From Thermoanaerobaculia bacterium (lineage in GTDB: Bacteria; Acidobacteriota; Thermoanaerobaculia; UBA5066), in the NCBI GenBank assembly GCA_022071945.1, contig JAJVIN010000014.1, positions 1-64,000 of the forward strand: 64,000 nt of DNA, in the 5' to 3' direction. This document shows positions 47,009-55,833 of the stretch, in pieces. The translations under genes and the position numbers were made by a program. Positions within the stretch are counted from its first letter, which is position 1; every line of letters begins with the position of its first letter. Under the pieces are notes generated by a model, which saw only the letters and a program-made list of their open reading frames with translations, had not been told where the DNA came from and did not search any database.

Positions 47009-47779
47009 TCAGTGGTTCTCGAAGCTCGAGTACTTTCGCGTGTGGTCGAACTTTCCCAGCGCTCGCGCCAGCCGGGCCGCCGTCGTCTCCGAACGCTCGA
47101 TCTCCGCGGGCGTCATCCCCTTGGAAATGGAGTCCCGGTAGCGAACGAAGCGTTCCTTCTGCTCGCCCTCGACACTCTGCGCCGCGGCGAGCTCGTAGCG
47201 CGCGCGGGCCTCCACGGCGTCTCTCGGGACTCCTCTTCCGTACTCGTACATGACTCCCAGCATCCCTATGGCCTGCGGGCTTCCCTGATCGGCCGCCGCG
47301 CAGTACCAGTGGAGAGCCTTTTCGAGATCCTGCGTCACGCCGATCCCTTCGTCGTAAAGGTGGCCCAGGAGGAACTGGGCGGACTCCAATCCCCTGGCTG
47401 CGGCCTTCTCGAGCCAGAGAACCGCGTCGGGCAGGCTTTTTTCCACACCGCGTCCCGACAGGAAGCACTCGGCCAGTTTCATCATCGAGTCCACGTCCTC
47501 TTGCCGGGCGGCCTTCAAGAACCAGGCACAGCTCTCCGTGTCGTTCTTCTCGACTCCCAGCCCGGCTTCGAGGAGGACCCCGAGGCTGAACTGCGCGCGA
47601 GGGAATCCCTGCCCAGCGGCGAGACGGTACCAGCGAGCGGCTTCGGCGAAGTCCCGGGGTCCCCCGACCGCCGTCGCGAGCATGTACCCCATCATGAACT
47701 GCGCCTCGACCACGCCTGTCTCCGCAAGACGCCGCACGGCTTCCCGGTCCGTCCAGCTCTCTCTCGTTTCGTCCTCCAC
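47009..47779 (-). CDS. Sel1-like repeat protein
   Basis: This 256-residue protein consists of about five Sel1 repeats with the AxxWYRxAAxxGxxxAQxxLGxxYxxGxGV pattern (EAARWYRLAAGQGFPRAQFS, LGVLLEAGLGVEKN, LEKALHWYCAAADQGSPQAI, LGVMYEYGRGVPRD). It has no signal peptide, so it is a cytosolic scaffold. It lies 111 bases after the ABC ATPase gene and is the last gene of the chemosensory transcript direction. Sel1/TPR proteins often act as adaptors in signalling or secretion. The 47780-47890 gap shows no clear signal. Confidence 0.88.
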   Translation of the reverse strand: MEDETRESWTDREAVRRLAETGVVEAQFMMGYMLATAVGGPRDFAEAARWYRLAAGQGFPRAQFSLGVLLEAGLGVEKNDTESCAWFLKAARQEDVDSMMKLAECFLSGRGVEKSLPDAVLWLEKAAARGLESAQFLLGHLYDEGIGVTQDLEKALHWYCAAADQGSPQAIGMLGVMYEYGRGVPRDAVEARARYELAAAQSVEGEQKERFVRYRDSISKGMTPAEIERSETTAARLARALGKFDHTRKYSSFENH

Positions 47780-47890
47780 GTTCCCTCCTGCCTGCCCGGG
47801 GGTCCCTGCCCGGCGGTTCGCGAGCGGGGCTCCCCGCCGCCTCGACCTCCGCCCGGAGTGTCTCGAGTGGCGGGCGGGGCTCCCTCTCCA

Positions 47891-48748
47891 TCAGATGATC
47901 GGGTTGACTCCCATCTCGAGATAAGCCTGCTTGCGGATGCGGCCGATGTCGCCGGCCGTGATATCGCGCGGGTGCGGAAACGGCAACTCGAAGATCCTCT
48001 GGATGCGGGCAGGCCGGTCGCTGAGGATGACGATCCGGTCCGCGAGCTGGACCGCCTCGTCGAGATCGTGCGTGATGAAGAGGATCGTCTTTCTCATGAG
48101 GGCCATCAGGTTCAGCATCTCTTCCCGCATCAGACAGCGCGTCATGAAGTCGAGGGCGGCGAACGGCTCGTCCATGAAGAGAACATCCGGGTTCATCGCG
48201 AGAGTCCGGGCGAGCTCGGCCAGGCGTCCCATCCCGCCGCTGATCTGGTGAGGATAGTAGTCGCCGAACTTCTCCAGACCCACGAGCTGAAGGTACTCCT
48301 CGGCCGGTTTCCGGTCCTCTGGGGCGGCGGCCTCGATCCCCATCTCGATGTTCTCGGCCACCGTCAGCCAGGGGAAGAGCGCGTTCTCCTGGAAGAGGAA
48401 CATCCGCTTCGGGCTCGGGCTGGCAACAGGGACACCATCGATGAGGACCCGGCCAGAGGATGGCCTCTCGAATCCCGCGATGCAGTTGAGAAGCGTGGAC
48501 TTCCCGCAGCCCGAGTGGCCGACGAGCATGATGAACTCGCCTTCCTTGATGTCGAGGTCGATCGCGTCGAGGATCTTCACCTCCTGGCCCGGCCCCGGAT
48601 CTTCCGCCCGCCTGGGCCTTTTCCGCCGCTCGATGAAGGACTTGCCGAGCCTCTCGACGCGGATCTTCGTGACTCCTCCCGTCTGCGCGGGCGCCTCGTT
48701 CACGGCGTTCCCGGCGGCCGTCACCAGCGTGGCGCTACTGCTTTCCAA
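47891..48748 (-). CDS. NitT/TauT-type ABC transporter ATP-binding protein
   Basis: This 285-residue ATPase has Walker A GHSGCGKST, Q-loop [20 protein letters not shown], a signature region ISGGMGRLAEL, Walker B VLFMDEPFAALD and switch His LFITHDLDEA. The signature is degenerate: LSGGMxQR has become ISGGMGRLA, lacking the Gln/Arg. The start overlaps the permease gene by 14 bases. The substrate is unknown; the class imports nitrate, sulfonates or related anions. Confidence 0.9.
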   Translation of the reverse strand: MESSSATLVTAAGNAVNEAPAQTGGVTKIRVERLGKSFIERRKRPRRAEDPGPGQEVKILDAIDLDIKEGEFIMLVGHSGCGKSTLLNCIAGFERPSSGRVLIDGVPVASPSPKRMFLFQENALFPWLTVAENIEMGIEAAAPEDRKPAEEYLQLVGLEKFGDYYPHQISGGMGRLAELARTLAMNPDVLFMDEPFAALDFMTRCLMREEMLNLMALMRKTILFITHDLDEAVQLADRIVILSDRPARIQRIFELPFPHPRDITAGDIGRIRKQAYLEMGVNPII

Positions 48749-49568
48749 TGGCCCACCTCATGTTCGGGAGCGTTTCGAGCCGGCGGATCCCCTTGTCGAG
48801 CACGATTCCGATGGCCCCGATCGCCACCATTCCCACGATGACGAGGTCCATCCGCAGGGCGTTCCGCGAGTCGATGATGAGGAATCCGAGCCCGGACTTG
48901 ACCGCGATCATCTCGGCCGCCACGACGACGAGCCAGGCGATGCCCGCCGAGATCCTCAGGCTGACGATGATCGACGGGAGCGTTGCCGGAAGAACGACCC
49001 GCACGATCAGCCGGAACCCCTTCAACCCGATATTGGTCGCCGCCCGCAGGTAGAGCTTCTTGATGTTCGTAACGGCGCTCGCGGTCGCGACGGCCAGGGG
49101 AAAGAAGGAGGCGAGGAAGATCAGGAAGATGGCGGGCCTGTCGCCGATGCCGAACCAGAGCATCGCGACCGGGATCCAGGCGAGGGGAGAGATCGGCCGG
49201 AGAAACTGCAGGAACGGGTTCAGCGCGTCGTGCAAGACCGGGTGCCACCCGAGGAGGAGACCGAGGGGAATCGCCACGAGGACCGCGAGGTACCAGCCGA
49301 CGGTCACGCGGAAGAGGCTCGCGATCGAGTAGTCGACGAGACGCCCGTCCAGGATGACTTCCCTCATCCCCGACACGCACGCGAGAGGCGACGGGAACGA
49401 CTGAGTCGAAAAAAGCCCCAGCCACGCCGCTCCCTGCCAGACGGCCAGCACGATGGCGAACGCCCCGATGGGACGCACGGATCGCGGCGCGGACAGGAGC
49501 AGATGCTGCAGAGACTGCCAGAGAGAGACCGGGCTCACGGGTTGAGGGATCGCATCGGCGCGGTTCAT
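48735..49568 (-). CDS. NitT/TauT-type ABC transporter permease
   Basis: This 277-residue inner-membrane protein has about six helices and a typical NitT layout: IGAFAIVLAVWQGAAWLGLF, RVTVGWYLAVLVAIPLGLLL, FLRPISPLAWIPVAMLWFGI and the EAA-like loop LYLRAATNIGLKGFRLIVRV followed by VLPATLPSIIVSLRISAGIA. Its start codon overlaps the cheB stop (ATGA), so it is translated from the chemosensory message. No binding protein is adjacent on this strand; the orphan at 43431 is the nearest candidate. Confidence 0.92.
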   Translation of the reverse strand: MNRADAIPQPVSPVSLWQSLQHLLLSAPRSVRPIGAFAIVLAVWQGAAWLGLFSTQSFPSPLACVSGMREVILDGRLVDYSIASLFRVTVGWYLAVLVAIPLGLLLGWHPVLHDALNPFLQFLRPISPLAWIPVAMLWFGIGDRPAIFLIFLASFFPLAVATASAVTNIKKLYLRAATNIGLKGFRLIVRVVLPATLPSIIVSLRISAGIAWLVVVAAEMIAVKSGLGFLIIDSRNALRMDLVIVGMVAIGAIGIVLDKGIRRLETLPNMRWAIGKQ

Positions 49569-50719
49569 CGGCCTCTCCCTGTCACCGGCTGTTCGTAAAG
49601 AACCCCTGAGGAAGAGGCGATGACGGCCGCGATCTTCTCGAGGGGAACCATCTCGTCAACGGCCCCTCTCTCGAGGGCGCGCCTCGCCATCCCGAAAACG
49701 ACCGAGGTCGCCTCGTCCTGGGCAACTGTTCTCCCTCCCATGCGGTGAATGGCCAGGAGGCCCCCCGCACCGTCCTCCCCCATGCCCGAAAGCAGAACGC
49801 CGACCGCGCGGTGTTTCTCGGCAGCGGCCAGGGAGTAGAAGAGGATGTCGATCGAGGGCCTGTAGCCCCCCTCTGCCGGCCACTTCTGCGCAAGCCGCAA
49901 GAGAGGTGCCTGGCCGTCCAGCTGAATGCGCATGTGCAAGGACGCGGGCGCCAGGTAGACCGTCCCCGAGACGATCGCCTCTCCCTCCCTCGCGACCTTC
50001 ACGCGGTAGGACCCGACCGAGTCGAGGTAACGGGCGAAGCTGTCGGTGAACCCGGATGGGAGGTGCTGGACGGCGAGGATCGAGAGAGGCAGCCCGGCGG
50101 GAAGCCCCCGCAGAACCGTCTCGAGTGCCGACGCTCCACCCGTCGATCCGCCGACGCCGATGAGGCGGACGGGGACTCCGGGCAGCACCATGGGAACGTT
50201 CGCGGCGCCCCTCGAGACGGACGACGGAGGTCCTGGCGCCTTTGCAGGAGCCGGCGTGGAGGCGGGGAGCTCGGTCAAGGCCGTTGACCGGCGGCAGATC
50301 TTCTCGGCCGGGATCGCTGCCGCCAGCCGGACCTTTTGCCTCAGCTCGCGTCCGAGCTCCTCGACGGTCGAAAGGTAGGTGTCTTCGCCGGGCTTGGTCA
50401 CGAAGTCGACGGCTCCGAGGGCGAGAGCCTTGAATGTGGGAAAGGAGTTGTCTCGAGCCAGGGTCGAGAGCATCACGACGCGCTGCCTGAAGCGGCGGAC
50501 GAGCTCGCAGAGACATGCGAGTCCGTCCATGACGGGCATGGAGATGTCGAGCGTGACGACGTCCGGACGGAGCGCCTCGACCTTCTCGATGGCTTCCCTG
50601 CCATCGGCCGCCGTCGCGATGACCGAAAAGGCGGGGTCTTCTTCCAGCAGCCGCGCGACGCTCCGGCGGACGAGCGCGGAATCGTCGACGATCAAGACGC
50701 GGATCTTTGATGCCGTCAT
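49565..50719 (-). CDS. cheB: CheB, receiver plus intact methylesterase
   Basis: This 384-residue protein removes methyl groups from, and deamidates, chemoreceptors. The receiver (about 6-125) has RVLIVDDSALVRR, phosphoacceptor Asp in VVTLDISMPVMDG and Lys in FVTKPGE. The C-terminal CheB esterase (about 195-375) keeps the full catalytic triad: Ser in VGGSTGG, His in VQHLPSGF and Asp in LSGMGEDGAGG. It is the only one of four CheB-like proteins here with all three. It precedes the transporter permease, overlapping it as ATGA, and follows the degenerate paralogue by 13 bases. No cheR is seen. Confidence 0.94.
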   Translation of the reverse strand: MTASKIRVLIVDDSALVRRSVARLLEEDPAFSVIATAADGREAIEKVEALRPDVVTLDISMPVMDGLACLCELVRRFRQRVVMLSTLARDNSFPTFKALALGAVDFVTKPGEDTYLSTVEELGRELRQKVRLAAAIPAEKICRRSTALTELPASTPAPAKAPGPPSSVSRGAANVPMVLPGVPVRLIGVGGSTGGASALETVLRGLPAGLPLSILAVQHLPSGFTDSFARYLDSVGSYRVKVAREGEAIVSGTVYLAPASLHMRIQLDGQAPLLRLAQKWPAEGGYRPSIDILFYSLAAAEKHRAVGVLLSGMGEDGAGGLLAIHRMGGRTVAQDEATSVVFGMARRALERGAVDEMVPLEKIAAVIASSSGVLYEQPVTGRGR

Positions 50720-50732
50720 CTTTCTCTTCCTC

Positions 50733-51779
50733 TCAGGCGACCTGCAGGACGGATGTCACCGCGGAGTCGAAGAGAGCCTCGGGGTCTGCAGTGCGATCCG
50801 CCAGCCCCCGGTCGAGGACACGCTGGAGCACGGCCGGTTCGAGAGCGCTCTCTGGAGACTGACACAGGACCTTTCCCTTCCGAGACGCGATCTTCTCCAC
50901 GCCATAGGCCGCTCCGGCCGAGGCCCCTGAGAAGAGGACCCCGATCGTCCGCTCCCGGAAGAGCTCGGCACAGGAAGTGAAAAGCATCTCGACGAATCGT
51001 TCACGGGACGAACGCGCGGGGGGAGGAAAGCGCTGCAGCCAGATCTCCCCGCGGTCCTCGATGAGGAGAGACGGAGACAGCGACGAGACCAGATAGACGC
51101 TGCCGGCCTCGACCTTGACGCTCCCTTCCGGGGCGACGAGCTTGAGGGCCGAGAATTTCTCGAGATACTTCGCCAGGGACTCGATCGCCCCGCCCCGAAG
51201 GTCGAAGGCGAAGATCATGGCCGCACCGAGACCGTAAGGGAACCCGTTGAGGAAGCGAAGCACCGGAGAGAGGCCGGCCCGCCCGGCGCTCGCCGCGATC
51301 AGGCAGGCGGGCTGCGACCGCTCGCGGCGGCTCCCGTGGAGCGGCGGGCGCCTGAGCGCGCAGAACCGGATTCGCCTCTGTTCGACCGCTGCCGCCCGGC
51401 GGAATCTCTCGACGATGAGCTGCCTCTGCTCGGAGAGGGAGCCGGGGCGGTCACCGCCGGGCTTTTCGACGAAGTCGACCGCTCCCAGCCTGAGGCTCTC
51501 GAACGTGAGGGGGCTGTCCTCCGCCGTGAGAGCCGAGACCATGACGACCGGAACCGGTACCCGCGTCATCACGTGCCGGAGGGTCTGCAGACCGTTCATC
51601 ACCGGCATCTGGACATCGAGGCTCACGAGGTCGGGACGCCGCGCCGAGAAGAGTTCGAGGGCCGCCACGCCGTGCGCGGCCCTCCCCGCGATCTCGAACC
51701 CGCCCGCATCTTTCAGGATGCGGGCGAGCTCGTCGAGGATGAAGGGAGAGTCGTCGACGAGTAGAACCCTGGTCGGCAT
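50733..51779 (-). CDS. CheB-like response regulator with eroded esterase (paralogue 1)
   Basis: This 348-residue protein starts at ATG 51779. It has a normal receiver (RVLLVDDSPFILDELAR, Asp in LVSLDVQMPVMNG, Lys in FVEKPGG) and a CheB-fold C-terminus. In the latter the nucleophile region reads CLIAASAGRAGL, the His region reads IFAFDLRGGAI (His gone), and the Asp region reads LFSGASAGAAYG (Asp gone). It should bind phosphate but is unlikely to demethylate. It may act as a phosphate sink, a docking protein or a competitor of cheB. It lies seven bases after cheA and 13 before cheB. Confidence 0.85.
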   Translation of the reverse strand: MPTRVLLVDDSPFILDELARILKDAGGFEIAGRAAHGVAALELFSARRPDLVSLDVQMPVMNGLQTLRHVMTRVPVPVVMVSALTAEDSPLTFESLRLGAVDFVEKPGGDRPGSLSEQRQLIVERFRRAAAVEQRRIRFCALRRPPLHGSRRERSQPACLIAASAGRAGLSPVLRFLNGFPYGLGAAMIFAFDLRGGAIESLAKYLEKFSALKLVAPEGSVKVEAGSVYLVSSLSPSLLIEDRGEIWLQRFPPPARSSRERFVEMLFTSCAELFRERTIGVLFSGASAGAAYGVEKIASRKGKVLCQSPESALEPAVLQRVLDRGLADRTADPEALFDSAVTSVLQVA

Positions 51780-51786
51780 CTCATCC

Positions 51787-54700
51787 TCAGTGGACGGTGA
51801 CCAGCTCGGCCGTGCGGTTTTCGCGGACGTACCGCTCGAAGATCCGCATCGTGTCCGAGAGCTTCTTCTCCTCGTAGTGTTCCTTGTCGATGGCCATCTT
51901 CTGGATCTCGGCGACGTCGAGAATGAGGGTGACGGTGCCGTCCCCCAGAATCGCGGCCCCGGCCACACCCTCGGCATCCACGAGCTCGTCGTCGAGACTC
52001 TTGATGACGAGATCCTGGCCGCCGATCAGAGAGTCGGCCACGACGCCGATCTCGCGTCCTTCACCTTGCAGGATGACGACGTAGGCGGCCTGGGTCGCCG
52101 CCGTCCCGTTGTCGACGATCGCCTGGCGCGTGACCAGGTGGTAGTTGTAATCGAAGACGTCGCGCAGCCTCACGAGCGGAATGACACGGTTGCGGACCGT
52201 GATGACCTCCTGCCCCTCCACGGTTGAGATCTCCGCCGGCGTGACCTTGACGATCTGGATGATGGCGGAGACCGGGATCGAGTAGATCTCGTCGTGGACC
52301 TTGACGAGAAGCGCCTGCAAGATCGCCATCGTGAGCGGGATGCGGATCGAGAACCGACAGCCCTTGCCCTGCTCGGAGGAGACGTCGATCTGCCCGCCGA
52401 GACTCTCGATGTTCCGCTTGACGACGTCGAGGCCGACGCCGCGCCCGGAAACGTCCGAGACCTTCTCGGATGTGGAGAAACCCGGGAGGAAAAGCGCTGC
52501 CAGGAGTTCCCTCTGCGAGAGCCTCTGGACTTCGGCCATGGAGCTGACACCGCGGCCGGCGAGAGTCCGGCGCACCGCCTCCAGATCGATCCCCCTCCCG
52601 TCGTCCAGAACATCGATGATGACCATGTTGCCCTGGTGCTGGGCGGAGATCTTCAGGAGCCCCTCGGCCGGCTTTCCCGACATCAGACGGTCGGACGGCG
52701 GCTCGATTCCGTGGCTGATGGCGTTCCTGATCAGGTGGACGAGCGGATCGGAAAGCTGCTCGATGACGGTCTTGTCGAGCTCGGTCTCCTCTCCGGTGAA
52801 GGTGACCTTCACGGAGCGGCCCTCTCGAAGGGCGAGATCACGGACGAGCCTCGGAACGCGCGAGAAGAGAGTCTTGACGGGCATCATGCGGATTCTCATG
52901 ACGCCCTCTTGCAGCTGGTTGCTCACCCGGCCGAGGTCCGTCGTGGCCTCGTCGTAGCGGTTCAGCGCCCCGCGCAGATCACGGGCGTCCACGGTTCCGA
53001 GATTGCCCGACTCGAGGAGCCTCAGGATGATGTCTCTGAGGTTCGTCGAGAGCGCCATGAACGACGAGCGGTTCACGACGAGCTCGGCGACCATGTTCAT
53101 CAGATCGTCGATCTTGTTGGTGTCGACGCGGACTGTGGCCTGAGCCTCGACCAGGCTGCGGCCGGTTTCGACCGGCTCCTCGGCGGCCGGGGCGGCCAGC
53201 GGTTCCGTCTGGGCGGCAGCGGCGGATGCGGGAGCCGGGGCGGGCGCTGGCAGTGCGGCGGCCGGGGCCTCGCGGACGGTTTCCCGCGGGCGGGCGGCTG
53301 CGGTCTCGAAGACCGATGGGCCGGAAGAGGCGGGCTCCGAGAAGAGCTCGTCGAGTGTCGAGGGTACCGTTGAAATCTCCGGGAACGGAGCTTCGGCCTC
53401 GGGCGGTGCGGCGGCCTCCTTGACACTGGGCGGCGTCAGCCCGCAGGTGGCGTACAGCCGCCTCGTCGAGTCGACGAGGCGTTCCAGGGAGCGTGCCGAG
53501 ATCTTCTGCGCTCCCGTGGTCTCCGCCTCTATGGCCGCCTGAAGGTCCTCGACCTCCTCCGAGATCTCGGAACGGCCAATGTTGGTGGCCGCGGAGTGGA
53601 GGCAGCTGAGGTGATGCTGGATGGAGGCGAGCCGGTCGGGATCGGCACCCGAGGGCAAGGCGAGGATGTTGCCGTAGAGATCTCCCAGATGGGTCCGCGC
53701 GGACTCGAGGAAGATCCGGTTGAGCTCCTCGGTCTCGCTCTCGGAAGGCCTCGGGGGTGCGGCATCCGGTTCCGCCGGACGAAGCTGGAGGTCCCAGCGG
53801 TTCAGAGCCGTGGAGAGTCTGCCGAGGATCTGGCGGATGCCGTCCGTGTCGAGAACGGACCCGTCGAGAAGAGCCAGGGCCGCCTCGAACTGACGCGAGA
53901 CCGGTTCGTAGCCCATGTAGCCCGAGGCCGCCGTCAGGTCGCGGAGGAGGATCCGGGCCTCGGGGATCCGGCCGGCGTCGAGGTGCTGCTCGAGGGCATC
54001 GAGCCTCTCTCTCGTCGTCTCGAGGTAGATCCGGACGAGTTCGGAATCGAAGTCGTCGGCGAGGATTCGCGAGTCGAGTCCCGAAAGACCCGTCGTGTCG
54101 ATAGCGGCCGGTATCCCGGCGGCCGGTATCCCGGCGGCCGGTAGCCCGGTGGCCGATATGCCGGTGGCCGGGCCACCGGAGGCCGGGCTACCGGCTTCTG
54201 CTGCCGATGCCGGAGGGGCCGCCGCCTCGAGGAAGGGAACCATCTCGGGCTCGGACTGCGGCTGGGGTGTCTCCAGGAGGTCCTCGCGGGAAGGCAAGAG
54301 ACTCCGGATCCGGCGGGCCGACTCGCGACGCATCTCAGGGGCAAGCGAGGTGAACTGACGCTTCAGCTCGCCCGCGGCGATGGCCGCCTCGTCGTAACCC
54401 TGCAAGAGAGCGGACTCCTCGATGGAATCCAGCGCCTCGGCCGCGAGGATCTCGTCGTCTTGTTCGATGGCCTGCGCAAGCAGCGCGAGGCCGTGGGCGA
54501 GCGGGTCGTCTTCCGCCGGGACGGGAGCCGCCGGCGGTGGAGCGTTCCACGACGCCAGCTTTTCCTCGCGATCGCGAAGGTCCGTCAGGGTCCGGCACTG
54601 GTCGTCCACGTTCGAAGGAGCGGGGATTCCGGCCTGGAAGCTCTCGAAGATCCCGTCGAGGAGGTCCAGCGATACCGACGATGCCCGCCGGATGTCGAGC

Positions 54701-55833
54701 GGCATCTCCGTCCGGTGCCGGAAGGCCGAGGCGAGCAGGAGATCGAGAGCGTTGGCGAGACGCTCCATCGCGGAGAGCCCGACGAAGCCAGCGATCCCCT
54801 TGATCGAGTGCAGGCTCCGGGCGATGAGAGCCTTCTTCTCCTCGTCGGCCGCGGCCGCCTCCAGATCCTGCGCGTGAGCTCTGAGGGCGTCCATGTTCTG
54901 GCGGTACTCGGAAGCAAAGAGCTCGAGGTCGCCCAGCTCCTCGGCCGGAACCTGTTGCGCTTGCGGTGCAGGTGCTTCGGGAACGAGGGAAACGGGGCGT
55001 GCCGCGGGGCGATCTGGCGCCGGTGCCTGTGCGGGCGCTGGTGCTGGCGGAGAGGGAAGGGCGCCGCTCTCTCCCCTCACGGCGCGCTCGATCATCTCGA
55101 CGAGCGATGCGGCGTTCAGCGGCACCGGCTTCATCTTCTCGGCGCCGCGGATCAGTGTCGCCAGGCCGTCGACGGCCTTGAGCAAGACACTCATCACCGG
55201 GGGGGTGACGGTCCTCTCGCCCTTCCGGAACTGATCGAGGAGGGTCTCCATCCGGTGGGCCAGGGTGGCGGTCGCGGAGAGGCCGATGTACTGGGCTCCG
55301 CCCTTGATCGAGTGGATGGCCCGGAAGATCTCGGCGACGAGCTTGGGATCCTGGAGCTTCTCGAGGAGAACGAGGTGGGACTCCGCCGTCTGGATGTGCT
55401 CGGCCGCCTCGGCGCAGAACATCTTCAGGTCTTCGGGGTCAATGCCCTCGAAGCTGTCTTCGAGCGCTCCCTGGGACGCCGTGGCGGCGAGAACCATGGG
55501 GCGCAGCGGGGTCAGGGCGGCCAAGAGCGGCGCGTCTCCCTCCCGCGGCAGGGCGACCAGCGCCTCCACGAGCTCGAAGACGGCGTTTCCGAGCTGCGGC
55601 GACACCGCCTCGGATCCGATCTTCTCCGAGAGCTTCTCGAGGATCGCCGCCAGGTCAGGGAACTCCGACGGCACGAGCTCGCGGGCCAGCCTCGAGAGTC
55701 CCGCGGCGACGAGGGCCGCCAGCTCGCGGTTCGACGTCTCCACGGAGAGCTGCAGAACGGCGTTCTGGAGCTGCCAGAGTTCGTTCTTGAACCGCTCCAG
55801 GATCGAGATGAGCTGTTTGGTGTTGTCGGTCAT
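51787..55833 (-). CDS. cheA: CheA histidine kinase with multiple HPt modules
   Basis: This 1348-residue hub kinase has several HPt-like modules before the core. HPt1 has His174 in RAIHSIKGGAQYIG and HPt2 has His342 in SLHSIKGIAGFVG. A third (about 595-680) keeps the fold (LTAASGYMGYEPV) but has no His, and a fourth has His746 in HLSCLHSAATNIG. Ala/Pro linkers separate them. P3 dimerisation is about 905-990, and the ATPase has N box HLIRNAISHGIEPP, G1 DVLDDGRGID and G2 GRGVGLDVVKRNI. A CheW-like domain (about 1170-1315) ends it. The layout resembles ChpA of the Pil-Chp system, without a C-terminal receiver. Its start overlaps the HAMP gene as ATGA. Confidence 0.94.
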   Translation of the reverse strand: MTDNTKQLISILERFKNELWQLQNAVLQLSVETSNRELAALVAAGLSRLARELVPSEFPDLAAILEKLSEKIGSEAVSPQLGNAVFELVEALVALPREGDAPLLAALTPLRPMVLAATASQGALEDSFEGIDPEDLKMFCAEAAEHIQTAESHLVLLEKLQDPKLVAEIFRAIHSIKGGAQYIGLSATATLAHRMETLLDQFRKGERTVTPPVMSVLLKAVDGLATLIRGAEKMKPVPLNAASLVEMIERAVRGESGALPSPPAPAPAQAPAPDRPAARPVSLVPEAPAPQAQQVPAEELGDLELFASEYRQNMDALRAHAQDLEAAAADEEKKALIARSLHSIKGIAGFVGLSAMERLANALDLLLASAFRHRTEMPLDIRRASSVSLDLLDGIFESFQAGIPAPSNVDDQCRTLTDLRDREEKLASWNAPPPAAPVPAEDDPLAHGLALLAQAIEQDDEILAAEALDSIEESALLQGYDEAAIAAGELKRQFTSLAPEMRRESARRIRSLLPSREDLLETPQPQSEPEMVPFLEAAAPPASAAEAGSPASGGPATGISATGLPAAGIPAAGIPAAIDTTGLSGLDSRILADDFDSELVRIYLETTRERLDALEQHLDAGRIPEARILLRDLTAASGYMGYEPVSRQFEAALALLDGSVLDTDGIRQILGRLSTALNRWDLQLRPAEPDAAPPRPSESETEELNRIFLESARTHLGDLYGNILALPSGADPDRLASIQHHLSCLHSAATNIGRSEISEEVEDLQAAIEAETTGAQKISARSLERLVDSTRRLYATCGLTPPSVKEAAAPPEAEAPFPEISTVPSTLDELFSEPASSGPSVFETAAARPRETVREAPAAALPAPAPAPASAAAAQTEPLAAPAAEEPVETGRSLVEAQATVRVDTNKIDDLMNMVAELVVNRSSFMALSTNLRDIILRLLESGNLGTVDARDLRGALNRYDEATTDLGRVSNQLQEGVMRIRMMPVKTLFSRVPRLVRDLALREGRSVKVTFTGEETELDKTVIEQLSDPLVHLIRNAISHGIEPPSDRLMSGKPAEGLLKISAQHQGNMVIIDVLDDGRGIDLEAVRRTLAGRGVSSMAEVQRLSQRELLAALFLPGFSTSEKVSDVSGRGVGLDVVKRNIESLGGQIDVSSEQGKGCRFSIRIPLTMAILQALLVKVHDEIYSIPVSAIIQIVKVTPAEISTVEGQEVITVRNRVIPLVRLRDVFDYNYHLVTRQAIVDNGTAATQAAYVVILQGEGREIGVVADSLIGGQDLVIKSLDDELVDAEGVAGAAILGDGTVTLILDVAEIQKMAIDKEHYEEKKLSDTMRIFERYVRENRTAELVTVH
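54104..54194. repeat. 15-bp tandem repeats inside cheA
   Basis: About five to six imperfect copies of a 15-bp unit close to GGCGGCCGGTATCCC run in phase with the reading frame. They encode a pentapeptide series (ATGIS-ATGLP-AAGIP-AAGIP) at residues about 556-577, in the linker between HPt2 and the His-less third module. The first copies are nearly identical and later ones diverge. Loss or gain of units keeps the frame, so this linker can change length. Confidence 0.7.

Noticed and set aside
54104-54194. CRISPR-like array
   Set aside because: The units are 15 bp, contiguous and in frame in cheA, with no spacers.
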